Below, in pieces: positions 6,620-12,570 of a stretch of 12,570 nucleotides of DNA (its first letter is position 1; every line of letters begins with the position of its first letter). The stretch lies in the NCBI GenBank assembly GCA_002311635.1, contig DBZJ01000064.1, positions 1 through 12,570 of the forward strand, given 5' to 3'. Origin of the DNA: Syntrophaceae bacterium UBA1163 (GTDB lineage: Bacteria; Desulfobacterota; BSN033; UBA1163). The notes below the pieces were generated by a model that saw nothing but the letters and a program-made list of their open reading frames with translations, did no database searches and had not been told where the DNA came from. Made by a program: the position numbers and the translations under genes.

Positions 6620-7498
6620 TCAAGCTGCCAACCGAATTTTCCTTCTCGGCAAATCCTCCAAGGCCCCATCGACCGAAATTCTCAGATGGTTCATTTCATC
6701 GGCAATATATCGCCTCAAATTCGCATCCTGCCTTAATTCGTCGGTCGAAAGGCCATTGACCACATCTCTGGCTTGGTCCACGAGCGCGGCGAGTTTTTCA
6801 TCATTAAAGAGGTTTCTATCCCCAAACGAATCCAGAAACTCTCCCATTTTTTCAAGCATTGATGATTGGAACCGTTTTGGCTTGCCATCTTGCTCACCGG
6901 AGAGCCTATAAACCATGTGCCGGACAATTTCAGCAAACTCCTCCCTAAGAGCTACAGTGGCCAGTTCACGAGTTTCCTCCATTAGGGCCTGGAATTTTTC
7001 TTTTTCCCTCTGATACAGCTCAGGGGAGAGTATTCCAGATTTGCCGGGAACATCCATCGTGATGAATCGCCATTCAAACCTGAACTTCCTTCGGACATCA
7101 ATGGGATAGTCGGATTCATTGAACAGATGCCCCAAGCTTTCCCGTGCTTTTTGCCGTTCGTCCTCATAATTCGAGATGAACTTTTCAACTTCGGCCTCAA
7201 ATTCGGGCTTCATCTGGCTGAGTGCTTCATCAATGCGGGAAAGAGTTTCCTTCGGAACCAGCGTCAAACCGTGTATGGGAAACGGAAGAGCGGCTTTTGC
7301 TAAATGGGTCCTTGCTTTGCTGAGAACCGATCGTACAGAGGACAGGCAGTCTGGGTCTATCAATACCTTGGCGCCTTTGAGCCAATCCGCATTTCCGATT
7401 TTTTCCATAAGATTTGAACCAAGAGCGGTCACTCCCTGCCAAACTCCGGTCGAAAGTTGGACCAAGCAAGCTTTCTGGAATATATTTTCATCTTGCAT
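6620..7498 (-). CDS. DUF3150 family protein
   Basis: This 292-residue cytosolic protein has the DUF3150 hallmark at its N terminus: CLVQLSTGVWQGVTAL (residues 11-26), followed by LIDPDCLSSVRSVLSKART and FPIHGLTLVPKETLSRIDEA. The centre (about 85-190) is strongly charged and probably coiled-coil; the rest is helical up to a basic end (PRRKIRLAA). The family is known from plasmids, phages and integrative elements, usually beside MoxR/CobS-type AAA+ ATPases or von Willebrand factor A proteins; its biochemistry is unsettled. Here the only ATPase nearby is the Ycf46-like one, which suggests a working partnership (inference). AAGGAGG precedes ATG 7498. It is the last gene of the operon, 55 bases after the DUF2997 gene. 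Confidence 0.85.
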   Translation of the reverse strand: MQDENIFQKACLVQLSTGVWQGVTALGSNLMEKIGNADWLKGAKVLIDPDCLSSVRSVLSKARTHLAKAALPFPIHGLTLVPKETLSRIDEALSQMKPEFEAEVEKFISNYEDERQKARESLGHLFNESDYPIDVRRKFRFEWRFITMDVPGKSGILSPELYQREKEKFQALMEETRELATVALREEFAEIVRHMVYRLSGEQDGKPKRFQSSMLEKMGEFLDSFGDRNLFNDEKLAALVDQARDVVNGLSTDELRQDANLRRYIADEMNHLRISVDGALEDLPRRKIRLAA

Positions 7499-7553
7499 TC
7501 CGGTTTCCTCCTTCGTATTTCAAATCGCCATTCTGACGACTTGATCATTTCCG

Positions 7554-7754
7554 TTAACCACAAAGAGGCAGATGCTTTTTCACCTTCTCTTTCTGATTGG
7601 TGCTGTAATAAGCGGGTGTGAGTTGCTGTGAGATTTCTTTTCCGAGCAAGTCTTTGAGGAATTGGGACTCTTGGATGCAGGATTTTCCAGTGAATCCTCT
7701 GGTCTCAATTTTGACCTCCCCGTCGTCTGAGACATCAATGATTATCTCTTTCAT
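7554..7754 (-). CDS. DUF2997 family protein
   Basis: This is a 66-residue protein with the DUF2997 signature: MKEIIIDVSDDGEVKIETRG, then FTGKSC (Gly23-Cys26) and the helix QFLKDLLGKEISQQLTPAYY. The family (about 60-70 residues) is typically found with DUF1257 and Ycf46-like ATPase genes in cyanobacteria and in scattered bacteria, so its presence here supports the other two assignments. No biochemical role is established. The beta-hairpin plus helix suggests a small adaptor or substrate-like protein. GGGGAA precedes ATG 7754. It lies about 90 bases after the 154-residue hypothetical and 55 bases before the DUF3150 gene. Confidence 0.85.
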   Translation of the reverse strand: MKEIIIDVSDDGEVKIETRGFTGKSCIQESQFLKDLLGKEISQQLTPAYYSTNQKEKVKKHLPLCG

Positions 7755-7843
7755 GCGCTATTCCCCAGTCGTTGATTCGTGTATGGATGGCTGATCTGAA
7801 TTGCCTTGAGGGTCTATATAGGAGGCGTGAGGCGGTTTTGGAA

Positions 7844-8308
7844 CTAGAGTGTAATGGTGGGGAGGACCGTCAGCATTTCATACGATTCCTCGGCGTCTTT
7901 TTCCTCAAAGTAAACCTTGATCGCTTCCTGTCTGCTCAAAGGAATCTTGCCAAAGTCTTCGGGCATTTCATTCCAGTATTCTTCAACAAACCGGTAGAGT
8001 TCAGCCGCCGCAATATCCTCGGATTCACAAACGTAAACATTGCGACCATGTCGGTGCTCAATTATCAGCACTGTTATCTGGCGCTGCTTCGCACCTATTC
8101 TTTTTTCGATATGTTTTAAGGTTGCATCCAGATTTCTGACCGCAGTAGCAAGATCTCCTTGATCCCAATTGCCAACGACTTCTTTTGCCGCCGCGAGGAG
8201 CTGTAAACAGTACCGGATTAGTCGTGTGCCTTTTTCAAGAGGTAAAGGCACCCTTCGCCTTGTGCCCTGATAGAACATGAATTTCCCCCGAGTTTTCAAT
8301 CGCTTCAC
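7844..8308 (-). CDS. hypothetical protein of the Ycf46/DUF operon
   Basis: This 154-residue protein is not recognised. I place the start at GTG 8308 because AAGGAGGA (8320-8313) stands five bases before it. An ATG at 8329 has no such site, and an internal ATG at 8278 has GGGGGA upstream and is the second choice. The N-terminal part is basic (VKRLKTRGKFMFYQGTRRRV). A helical region follows (GTRLIRYCLQLLAAAKEVV, LATAVRNLDATLKHIEKRIG), then strand-like QITVLIIEHRHGRNVYVCES. The C-terminal half is acidic (AELYRFVEEYWNEMPEDFGK, VYFEEKDAEESYEMLTVL). There is no transmembrane or signal segment. A perfect 8-base inverted repeat lies inside its 5' coding part (8226-8251). Co-directional spacing with the DUF2997 gene suggests co-transcription and a role in the same complex. 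Confidence 0.7.
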   Translation of the reverse strand: MKRLKTRGKFMFYQGTRRRVPLPLEKGTRLIRYCLQLLAAAKEVVGNWDQGDLATAVRNLDATLKHIEKRIGAKQRQITVLIIEHRHGRNVYVCESEDIAAAELYRFVEEYWNEMPEDFGKIPLSRQEAIKVYFEEKDAEESYEMLTVLPTITL

Positions 8309-8378
8309 ACAGTCCTCCTTGATCCACATACACTGGGCTCCGTTTTCCTTGATCTATCTCAGCCTCAAATTTGGCCGA

Positions 8379-8456
8379 TTAATCATTCCCTTTTCCTTTT
8401 CGACGCGCGGACCTTCCACGTATCCTTAAATCCTTAATCTCAGAACGCACCAGCAT
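8379..8456 (-). CDS. possible 25-residue basic peptide
   Basis: ATG 8456 (or GTG 8459) follows an AGAGGAAC ribosome-binding-like site seven bases upstream and opens a 25-codon frame, MLVRSEIKDLRIRGRSARRK then GKGND, ending at TAA 8379-8381. It is strongly basic with no recognised family. The frame stays open upstream to about 8543 without another ATG. It sits in the stretch (8309-8601) between two operon genes. It may be a real tiny gene or chance; only the ribosome binding site and position support it. Confidence 0.25.
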   Translation of the reverse strand: MLVRSEIKDLRIRGRSARRKGKGND

Positions 8457-8588
8457 CACCGTTCCTCTAACACCGGACAGAAAGGGAAGGAATGCACGAA
8501 AGTTATGCCCATTGAAGTGAGCTTGACTCAGTAAATACCAGTATTATTTTACACGTGGGTATTCATTTTGATTGTCTCCTGCTTTGTA

Positions 8589-8629
8589 CCGGAGTCTTGG
8601 CTCACGATAACCACGGCTCCGGTTTTTTT
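8589..8629 (+). terminator. intrinsic-terminator-shaped hairpin pointing against the operon
   Basis: On the plus strand CCGGAG (8589-8594) pairs with CTCCGG (8617-8622) and, inside, TGGCT (8598-8602) pairs with AACCA (8609-8613, one G-T pair) around loop CACGAT. T7 (8623-8629) follows immediately. This is the classical Rho-independent form for plus-strand transcripts, yet every gene here is on the minus strand. On the minus strand the A7 run comes before the stem and no T tract follows, so it should not end the operon transcript. Confidence 0.55.
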
Positions 8630-8697
8630 GAGCTGTCTCCATCACAGAAAGTACCGCCGGCCTTGATATATTGCTTCCTTTTTTCACGGGTAATCAT
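8602..8697 (-). CDS. small ORF, possibly frameshifted
   Basis: ATG 8697 overlaps the end of the preceding gene and has GGGAGG about nine bases upstream. It encodes MITREKRKQYIKAGGTFCDG followed by DSSKKPEPWLS (31 residues). The start (MITREKRKQYIKAGGTFC) resembles small phage and plasmid proteins that continue with a CPxCGS zinc ribbon, but here the second cysteine pair is missing. A -1 shift at the A7 run (8629-8623) would instead continue TGAVVIVSQDSGTKQETIKM NTHV, ending at 8549 and giving 49 residues. It may be a truncated gene, an indel, or a genuine short protein. Confidence 0.45.
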   Translation of the reverse strand: MITREKRKQYIKAGGTFCDGDSSKKPEPWLS

Positions 8698-9121
8698 TTG
8701 ACTCTTCCTCCCAGAACTTTTCAGCCTCCGCATACTTTCGAGCAACGTAATCCAGATCGACCTCAATGCTTTCCTCTCGATAGATCGTGTCGTCAGTGTC
8801 CTCATCGACTTTCAATACTGTGATATTGATTGGAGCATCACTCACCACTGAAGCGAGAAGTCCACGATGTATTGTGACAACGATCCTGGTCTTTGGCTGG
8901 TAAGGGATTCGAGGAATTGAGTGATGGGAACCGGGAGCACCCCAAAGTGTTGTTCCACTGGCGTACTGGACCTGATACTCGCAATGGCCCGAACCAGCTG
9001 TTACCAGATACCTTGCTGCCATCCAGATGTTTTGAAAATAAGGGTCTTCATTTCCGCAGTCTGCAAGGAATCTTTCAAGAGTGGCAGCCGTTTTATCCGG
9101 AGATTGGTTTATATCGATCAT
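8684..9121 (-). CDS. hypothetical protein of the Ycf46/DUF operon
   Basis: This is a 145-residue protein. ATG 9121 is chosen because GGGAGG lies seven bases upstream; a start at 9139 would add six residues and bury that site. The N terminus is helical (MIDINQSPDKTAATLERFLA). The middle has YQVQYASGTTLWGAPGSHHS, and the C-terminal half holds RIVVTIHRGLLASVVSDAPI followed by NITVLKVDEDTDDTIYREES. This last pattern, a strand, a GLxxxVxSD turn and an acidic DEDTDD run, recalls small phage and plasmid proteins with a GGxVQxV...DxD motif, but no named family is certain. It begins 15 bases after the DUF1257 stop codon, so it is almost certainly in the same operon. The stop codon overlaps the next short ORF. 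Confidence 0.75.
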   Translation of the reverse strand: MIDINQSPDKTAATLERFLADCGNEDPYFQNIWMAARYLVTAGSGHCEYQVQYASGTTLWGAPGSHHSIPRIPYQPKTRIVVTIHRGLLASVVSDAPINITVLKVDEDTDDTIYREESIEVDLDYVARKYAEAEKFWEEESNDYP

Positions 9122-9135
9122 TCTTGCCTCCCTTC

Positions 9136-9555
9136 TCATACTCTCAAAACCAGCCGGATTCCCTTGTCGGTCTTTTGTTCACAGATACGATGTCCTTTTA
9201 GTCTGGCCTCTTTTCGGACACGCTCTATGGTGTATGCTTGTTTCAGCCGGCCAGCATTTTTCCCGAGTTTTAGCTCCAATCCGCCCTGATTCCAGAAGTC
9301 CCAGAGGAGAATGTACTTCCGGTCCCTCTTTACGATGCCAATTTCATACTGAGCACCTGGTACACGGATCGCATGGTCGCATTTTCCAAGATCATGGATG
9401 GAGATTCCTTCAGGTAGTGGGGTGTCTCCAATCCAAGTGCCATACCATTTGTAGGTTTGCTGGTTCTCCATGAACTCCAGCCCAAGTCGTTCACATGCCA
9501 GCTTCAGGATCTCCAGATTATTAATTTCTAAGGTGATTTTCGCAATGTGGCTCAT
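9136..9555 (-). CDS. DUF1257 (Ycf35-like) protein
   Basis: This 139-residue protein matches DUF1257, the family of the plastid and cyanobacterial Ycf35 protein: MSHIAKITLEINNLEILKLA, then ACERLGLEF, then CDHAIRVPGAQYEIGIVKRD, YILLWDFWNQGGLELKLGKN, and the C-terminal LKQAYTIERVRKEARLKGHR. The length is in the usual range. No biochemical function is established; small DUF1257 proteins are often encoded beside Ycf46-type ATPases and DUF2997 proteins. The ATG overlaps the stop codon of the ATPase gene (ATGA) and its ribosome binding site, GGGAGG, lies inside the ATPase coding end, so the two should be translationally coupled, which favours a fixed protein ratio. Confidence 0.9.
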   Translation of the reverse strand: MSHIAKITLEINNLEILKLACERLGLEFMENQQTYKWYGTWIGDTPLPEGISIHDLGKCDHAIRVPGAQYEIGIVKRDRKYILLWDFWNQGGLELKLGKNAGRLKQAYTIERVRKEARLKGHRICEQKTDKGIRLVLRV

Positions 9556-10979
9556 TCATTGCCTCCCATTTGGAGCACTCTGATTTTCCTTTGGTCAGCC
9601 GGTTCGTCTTCGGGTGTGTTGGCAAATCTTGCTCTGGTCTTTGCCCATTCCCTGAGGGAGTCGATTTCCTTTTTCATTGTGCGGGATAGAGGGATCAAGG
9701 AGTTAAAGGCCTGCTCCAATCCATCGAATAGAGAATCCTTTGCCAGCTGTTCTATCTCGGACCCTGAATAACCGTTCATCTTTGCAGAATATTCCAGCGA
9801 AATCTCAGACCCATAGCGCCGGTTCATGATCTCGATGATCTGCTCTCTTTCATTTTTGCAAGGAATGTCCACAAACCAAATAGAGTCGAAACGACCGGCG
9901 CGCAGGAATTCCGGAGGAAGTTGCGCGATGTTATTTGCTGTCGCCATCACCAGTATCGGCGTAATTGTTTCAGAAAGCCATGTCAGGAAGTGGCCGAACA
10001 TGGATGCTGTAGTACCTGAATCAGTCTGTCCGCTACTCTGGGTCCCTGCGAACATTTTCTCGACCTCATCAAGGAAGATCACAGCTTCACCAAACGCATC
10101 TATCACACTGGTTGCCTGGCGCATTCTTCGCTCAGATTCTCCAACAAGCGAATTCTTCAAGGCCCCAATATCGAGCCGAATCAATGGCCACCCGAGAATG
10201 TTAGCGGTGGCTTTGCAGGTTAAACTTTTGCCTGAACCTGGTATGCCCACTAGAAGAATGCCTTTGGGTTTTGGAAGATCGTGGTTTTCCGGCTTGAATG
10301 CACGAGCACGGTTCCTGATATATGCCTTAAGATTCTCCAGACCTCCCACATCGGCAATGTCAGCTGGCTGCCAAAACTCCATGAGTCCGGATTTCCGGAT
10401 CATCTGAGCTTTCGCTTCACCTATAACTTTTGAGGAAAACCGTCCTGTTTTGACCAAACTGAGGGCAAATGCTGTTTCTGCCTCAAACTCAGTGAGACCT
10501 CTGGCCGCTCTAACGGACTCTGGATTGGGTTCCACCTTGACTGTCTTGGCAAGTTCCATTTGAAGGTGAAATAGGGATTCTTCATCAGGAAGCTCAAGGT
10601 CGATAACCGTGAAAATCTTCTCCAACTCGGGACGCATTTGAATAACCGGAGAGATCATCACAAGACAGGATCCGAGTGATTTCCACCTGCTGATTCCGTT
10701 TTGAATGGCCTGAACTACTTCCGGAATGTCCAGGAAGAGATGAAGGTTATGTGCTATGAGCACCGAGTCTTGACGAGAATCGAGCCATCTCACAGCTTCC
10801 ACCGGATCTCGAATCTCAACTTGGATGTGGTTGGTTTTTTTTGCCGGATGAATGCCACGGATGCAGTCCCATGCATAAAACTGCACTCCTTCACATGGTA
10901 GTATCTGTTCCGCTCGATCCGGTTCCTGGGTGAGAATGCATAAAGCTGGATATCCAGCTTTTAAGAAATCCTGGATCAT
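9552..10979 (-). CDS. Ycf46-like AAA+ ATPase
   Basis: This 475-residue protein is built like Ycf46: a degenerate, RecA-like N-terminal region (residues 1-200, with LIAHNLHLFLDIPEVVQAIQ and LGSCLVMISPVIQMRPELEK), then a complete AAA+ core. In the core, ADIADVGGLENLKAYIRNRA leads into Walker A GIPGSGKS (245-252), Walker B VIFLDEVEK (Asp304, Glu305), sensor 1 MATANN (345-350), the FLRAGRFD arginine-finger region (Arg360, Arg363) and sensor 2 GYSGSEIE (403-410). All catalytic residues are present, so an active hexameric ATPase remodelling an unknown substrate is expected. Ycf46 is also encoded by plastids and cyanobacteria, where it affects photosynthesis and carbon uptake; the present context is not photosynthetic. 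AAGGAG precedes ATG 10979. It overlaps the DUF1257 gene by four bases. Confidence 0.93.
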   Translation of the reverse strand: MIQDFLKAGYPALCILTQEPDRAEQILPCEGVQFYAWDCIRGIHPAKKTNHIQVEIRDPVEAVRWLDSRQDSVLIAHNLHLFLDIPEVVQAIQNGISRWKSLGSCLVMISPVIQMRPELEKIFTVIDLELPDEESLFHLQMELAKTVKVEPNPESVRAARGLTEFEAETAFALSLVKTGRFSSKVIGEAKAQMIRKSGLMEFWQPADIADVGGLENLKAYIRNRARAFKPENHDLPKPKGILLVGIPGSGKSLTCKATANILGWPLIRLDIGALKNSLVGESERRMRQATSVIDAFGEAVIFLDEVEKMFAGTQSSGQTDSGTTASMFGHFLTWLSETITPILVMATANNIAQLPPEFLRAGRFDSIWFVDIPCKNEREQIIEIMNRRYGSEISLEYSAKMNGYSGSEIEQLAKDSLFDGLEQAFNSLIPLSRTMKKEIDSLREWAKTRARFANTPEDEPADQRKIRVLQMGGNE

Positions 10980-11049
10980 AGTTACTCCTTATTGTCGTGT
11001 GTGGTTGTGGTAATGGATGGTCTTGGTCGGATTTGCAGGATGGGATGAA

Positions 11050-11547
11050 CTATCTTGGCATGCTCTCTTTCAATTCGGGTTCTGAGTCGGTCTTACCAAG
11101 ATCAAAGAGCGCGACGGAGATCGGCATGAATACAGTGGGCTCCAACTGCTCTATTTCCCAGCCAACGAGTTCGGCGGAAGACCCAAATGGGCTATCAAAA
11201 CTCCGCAAGCTGTTCATGAGAAGGATTCCGGTATCGATTTTTTGCTTATCGAATGCCACCTGAAGCCGGAAGATCCCCTCCAAGTTTTCAAAAGTGCCAA
11301 TATAGCCTTCGATTGCCACCTTGTTTTTGTACCCCTTGTGCTGATACCTTCGGTTTTCAAGAATGTTCAGTGTCCCATCCTCTCTCCATCCGGTATCTTT
11401 TAGGGATTCCTTCAAGAGTTCGCCTTTATTTGGGCTCTCGAAAAGGACGGTATCGAGATATTCAAGCGTCTTCTCGACATCTTCCATCATCCCCTTGTCT
11501 TTCAGGATTTGGTCTGAGTCTCTGAAATGCAGTAGCTCGAATGACAT
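11050..11547 (-). CDS. hypothetical protein, possible BglII-like restriction-endonuclease core
   Basis: This is a 165-residue cytosolic protein. Its centre reads RYQHKGYKNKVAIEGYIGTF then IFRLQVAFDKQKIDTGILLM, which follows the pattern of BglII/BstYI-type endonuclease cores: a basic strand NKVAIE with Glu80, then a helix with F..A and a short IDTGI strand (residues 68-111). The usual second acidic or Gln catalytic position (ExE, ExQ or ExK) after Glu80 is not evident: Gly81 and Tyr82 follow. It may therefore be inactive or a distant relative, and the call is from pattern memory. The N terminus is helical and acidic. GGAGG precedes ATG 11547. It is the first gene of the operon, 70 bases before the ATPase gene, and its upstream region carries the paired repeats. 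Confidence 0.7.
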   Translation of the reverse strand: MSFELLHFRDSDQILKDKGMMEDVEKTLEYLDTVLFESPNKGELLKESLKDTGWREDGTLNILENRRYQHKGYKNKVAIEGYIGTFENLEGIFRLQVAFDKQKIDTGILLMNSLRSFDSPFGSSAELVGWEIEQLEPTVFMPISVALFDLGKTDSEPELKESMPR

Positions 11548-11618
11548 AGTTTTCCTCCGTTTCTTTGGCTGTTAGGTTTACGATTTTGGTTGATGGCAAT
11601 GGGTAGCCGTCGTTTCAA

Positions 11619-11788
11619 CTATCCAGACCCTCCACAAAATCTGTTTTATAAGTCATTGATTTCATTCTCTTGTGAAAGGTTGTGGATGGTGTGGATGGTT
11701 TTTCACAAGAAAGAGTTTTGGGTGAAACATGTATATTGTATATATAAAAGTCTTTGGAAAATGCTTCCAACCATCCACACCCTCCACA
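11619..11788. repeat. paired 9-base repeats, iteron-like
   Basis: Three sites each hold two tandem 9-base units of the type TGTGGATGG or TGTGGAGGG. Site B, plus strand, is 11681-11698 (two exact TGTGGATGG). Site C, minus strand, is 11788-11771 (TGTGGAGGG, TGTGGATGG). Site A, minus strand, is 11636-11619 (TGTGGAGGG, then the weaker TCTGGATAG). B and C face each other across a 72-base AT-rich core that contains TTTCAC / GTGAAA (11701-11706, 11722-11727) and a TATATTGTATATATA run. The geometry fits an initiator or regulator binding to spaced sites around an unwinding or promoter region. Confidence 0.7.
11735..11770 (-). promoter_or_regulatory. possible promoter of the DUF operon
   Basis: On the minus strand TTGGAA (11770-11765) precedes TATATA (11746-11741) by 18 bases, with TACAAT (11740-11735) as an alternative -10 box. 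The -35 box is the first half of a small inverted repeat (TTGGAA ... TTCCAA, 11754-11770) directly beside repeat site C. A transcript from here would have a leader of about 180 bases that includes sites A and B. Judged by eye. Confidence 0.3.
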
Positions 11789-11800
11789 GTTTGAATAGAT

Positions 11801-11980
11801 TCAGTACCCGCACTGGTGACAGACTGCCTTGCCTCCGGCGTACACAATGATGGTGTTACTGCGACCATCACCTAAAATCGCCCGATGACCGCAATCCAAA
11901 ACAAACCTTCTTCCTTTATGCTCCAGAAGAAGATTCTGAATAGGCTCACGGGTTACGGACTTGTCCCTTTGTTTCTTCAT
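11801..11980 (-). CDS. small zinc-ribbon protein
   Basis: This 59-residue protein has a basic N terminus (MKKQRDKSVTREPIQNLLLE) and a compact metal-binding module: FVLDCGHRAILGDGRSNTII then VYAGGKAVCHQCGY. Cys30, His32, Cys54 and Cys57 (CxH ... CxxC) are the likely zinc ligands, the last residues of the protein forming the second knuckle. Such short ribbons occur near replication and repair genes on mobile elements; DNA or protein binding is inferred. ATG 11980 is used because GGAG lies seven bases before it; an ATG at 11992 has no ribosome binding site. It lies 71 bases after the UvrD-like gene and is probably co-transcribed with it. Repeat site C begins 12 bases after its stop codon. Confidence 0.75.
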   Translation of the reverse strand: MKKQRDKSVTREPIQNLLLEHKGRRFVLDCGHRAILGDGRSNTIIVYAGGKAVCHQCGY

Positions 11981-12051
11981 GGGGGTCTCCATTCAAGATG
12001 TTGAAAGAGATTTGATTTGTACTCGTCTGTGGAATGGCGGATTAGAGGTGT

Positions 12052-12570
12052 TTATTTCTTGTTCCCAAGAATCTCGTCCAGGAAGATGGACTTTTTTGAA
12101 GACTGTCCGAGATATGTGAATGAGTGGGTAAGGTAAAGCTTCTTCATGGCCCGTGAGATCCCGACAAAGCAGATTCTTCTCTCTTCTTCAAGATCCCCTC
12201 TTTTGCTTGGCAGTATCCCCTCCACAAGCCCGATGACAAAGACCACGGGAAATTGCAGTCCTTTGCATTTATGTATCGTCATCAAAGAAACTCCGTCTTT
12301 ATCGTTTGCCGTATCTCCCTGAAAGCCATCAGTGTAGGAAAGGAAGGATTCAATGGAGTCATACTTTGTTGCTGCAAGCTGAAGCTGATTCAAGTTTGAT
12401 ATTTTCTGGTCGTCGATGCTTGGGATCTCGTCTTCACAGATCAGGCGGTCATAATCTAGCGAATTCCGGAGTAGGGCGATTAGTTCCCCTGGTTCAAGTG
12501 GCTGCGCGATTAATGGATCAAGGAAATTGACAAATTCCTTTACGTTTTTCCTCACATACGGAAGCTCTAT
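12052..12570 (-). CDS. UvrD/Rep-type superfamily 1 helicase, C-terminal part, cut by window edge
   Basis: This is the C-terminal 172 residues of a superfamily 1A (UvrD/PcrA/Rep) DNA helicase; the frame is open to the right edge, so the start and the Walker motifs lie outside. Visible are motif V, VSLMTIHKCKGLQFPVVFVI (TIHKxKGLxF at about 98-107 of the visible part), and motif VI, EEERRICFVGISRAMKKLYL, which includes the arginine that contacts ATP (EERRxxFVxxSRA). These enzymes unwind DNA 3'-to-5' in repair, replication of small elements or conflict resolution. The C-terminal tail is short (ending LGNKK). It is the upstream neighbour of the zinc-ribbon gene. Confidence 0.9.
   Translation of the reverse strand: MELPYVRKNVKEFVNFLDPLIAQPLEPGELIALLRNSLDYDRLICEDEIPSIDDQKISNLNQLQLAATKYDSIESFLSYTDGFQGDTANDKDGVSLMTIHKCKGLQFPVVFVIGLVEGILPSKRGDLEEERRICFVGISRAMKKLYLTHSFTYLGQSSKKSIFLDEILGNKK

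Noticed and set aside
8549..8572. Five-codon leader peptide MNTHV with an AGGAG site
   Set aside because: It is too short to support, and it is better explained as the end of the -1 frame of the preceding small ORF or as chance.
9826..10407. Plus-strand ORF of 193 codons
   Set aside because: It lies antisense to the conserved core of the AAA+ ATPase, whose motifs prove the minus strand to be coding.

Overview
The window is a compact bacterial region in which every gene I can support lies on the minus strand, usually with a strong GGAGG-type ribosome binding site. The left edge holds a MucR/Ros regulator of the kind common in Deltaproteobacteria (Desulfobacterota), and the mix of signal-peptide genes and plasmid/phage-like genes suits an integrated element or genomic island in such an organism. 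This taxonomic reading is inference. No integrase, transposase, tRNA, rRNA or CRISPR array was seen.

Read in the direction of transcription (right to left): the right edge cuts a UvrD/Rep-type helicase, followed by a 59-residue zinc-ribbon protein. A gene-free 250-base stretch (11548-11800) then carries paired 9-base repeats around an AT-rich core. It looks like a replication-origin or operator region, and probably also holds the promoter of the next operon.

That operon (11547 to 6620) is the main accessory module. Its genes are a 165-residue protein with a possible restriction-endonuclease-like core, a Ycf46-like AAA+ ATPase, a DUF1257 (Ycf35-like) protein overlapping the ATPase stop codon, a 145-residue hypothetical, one or two very short ORFs, a 154-residue hypothetical, a DUF2997 protein and a DUF3150 protein. 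It ends at a long hairpin with a T-rich tail. These conserved but poorly understood families probably act together around the ATPase.

After a 400-base stretch without a convincing gene comes a 256-residue protein with a HEPN-type RX4H motif. Next is a run of four exported proteins: a Sel1-repeat protein, a TPR protein with a surface-adhesin-E-like C-terminal domain, a small hypothetical, and an OB-fold-like protein that is frameshifted near its C terminus. A cytosolic HsdR-N-type PD-(D/E)XK protein follows, then a very short CxxC ORF, and finally the truncated MucR gene.
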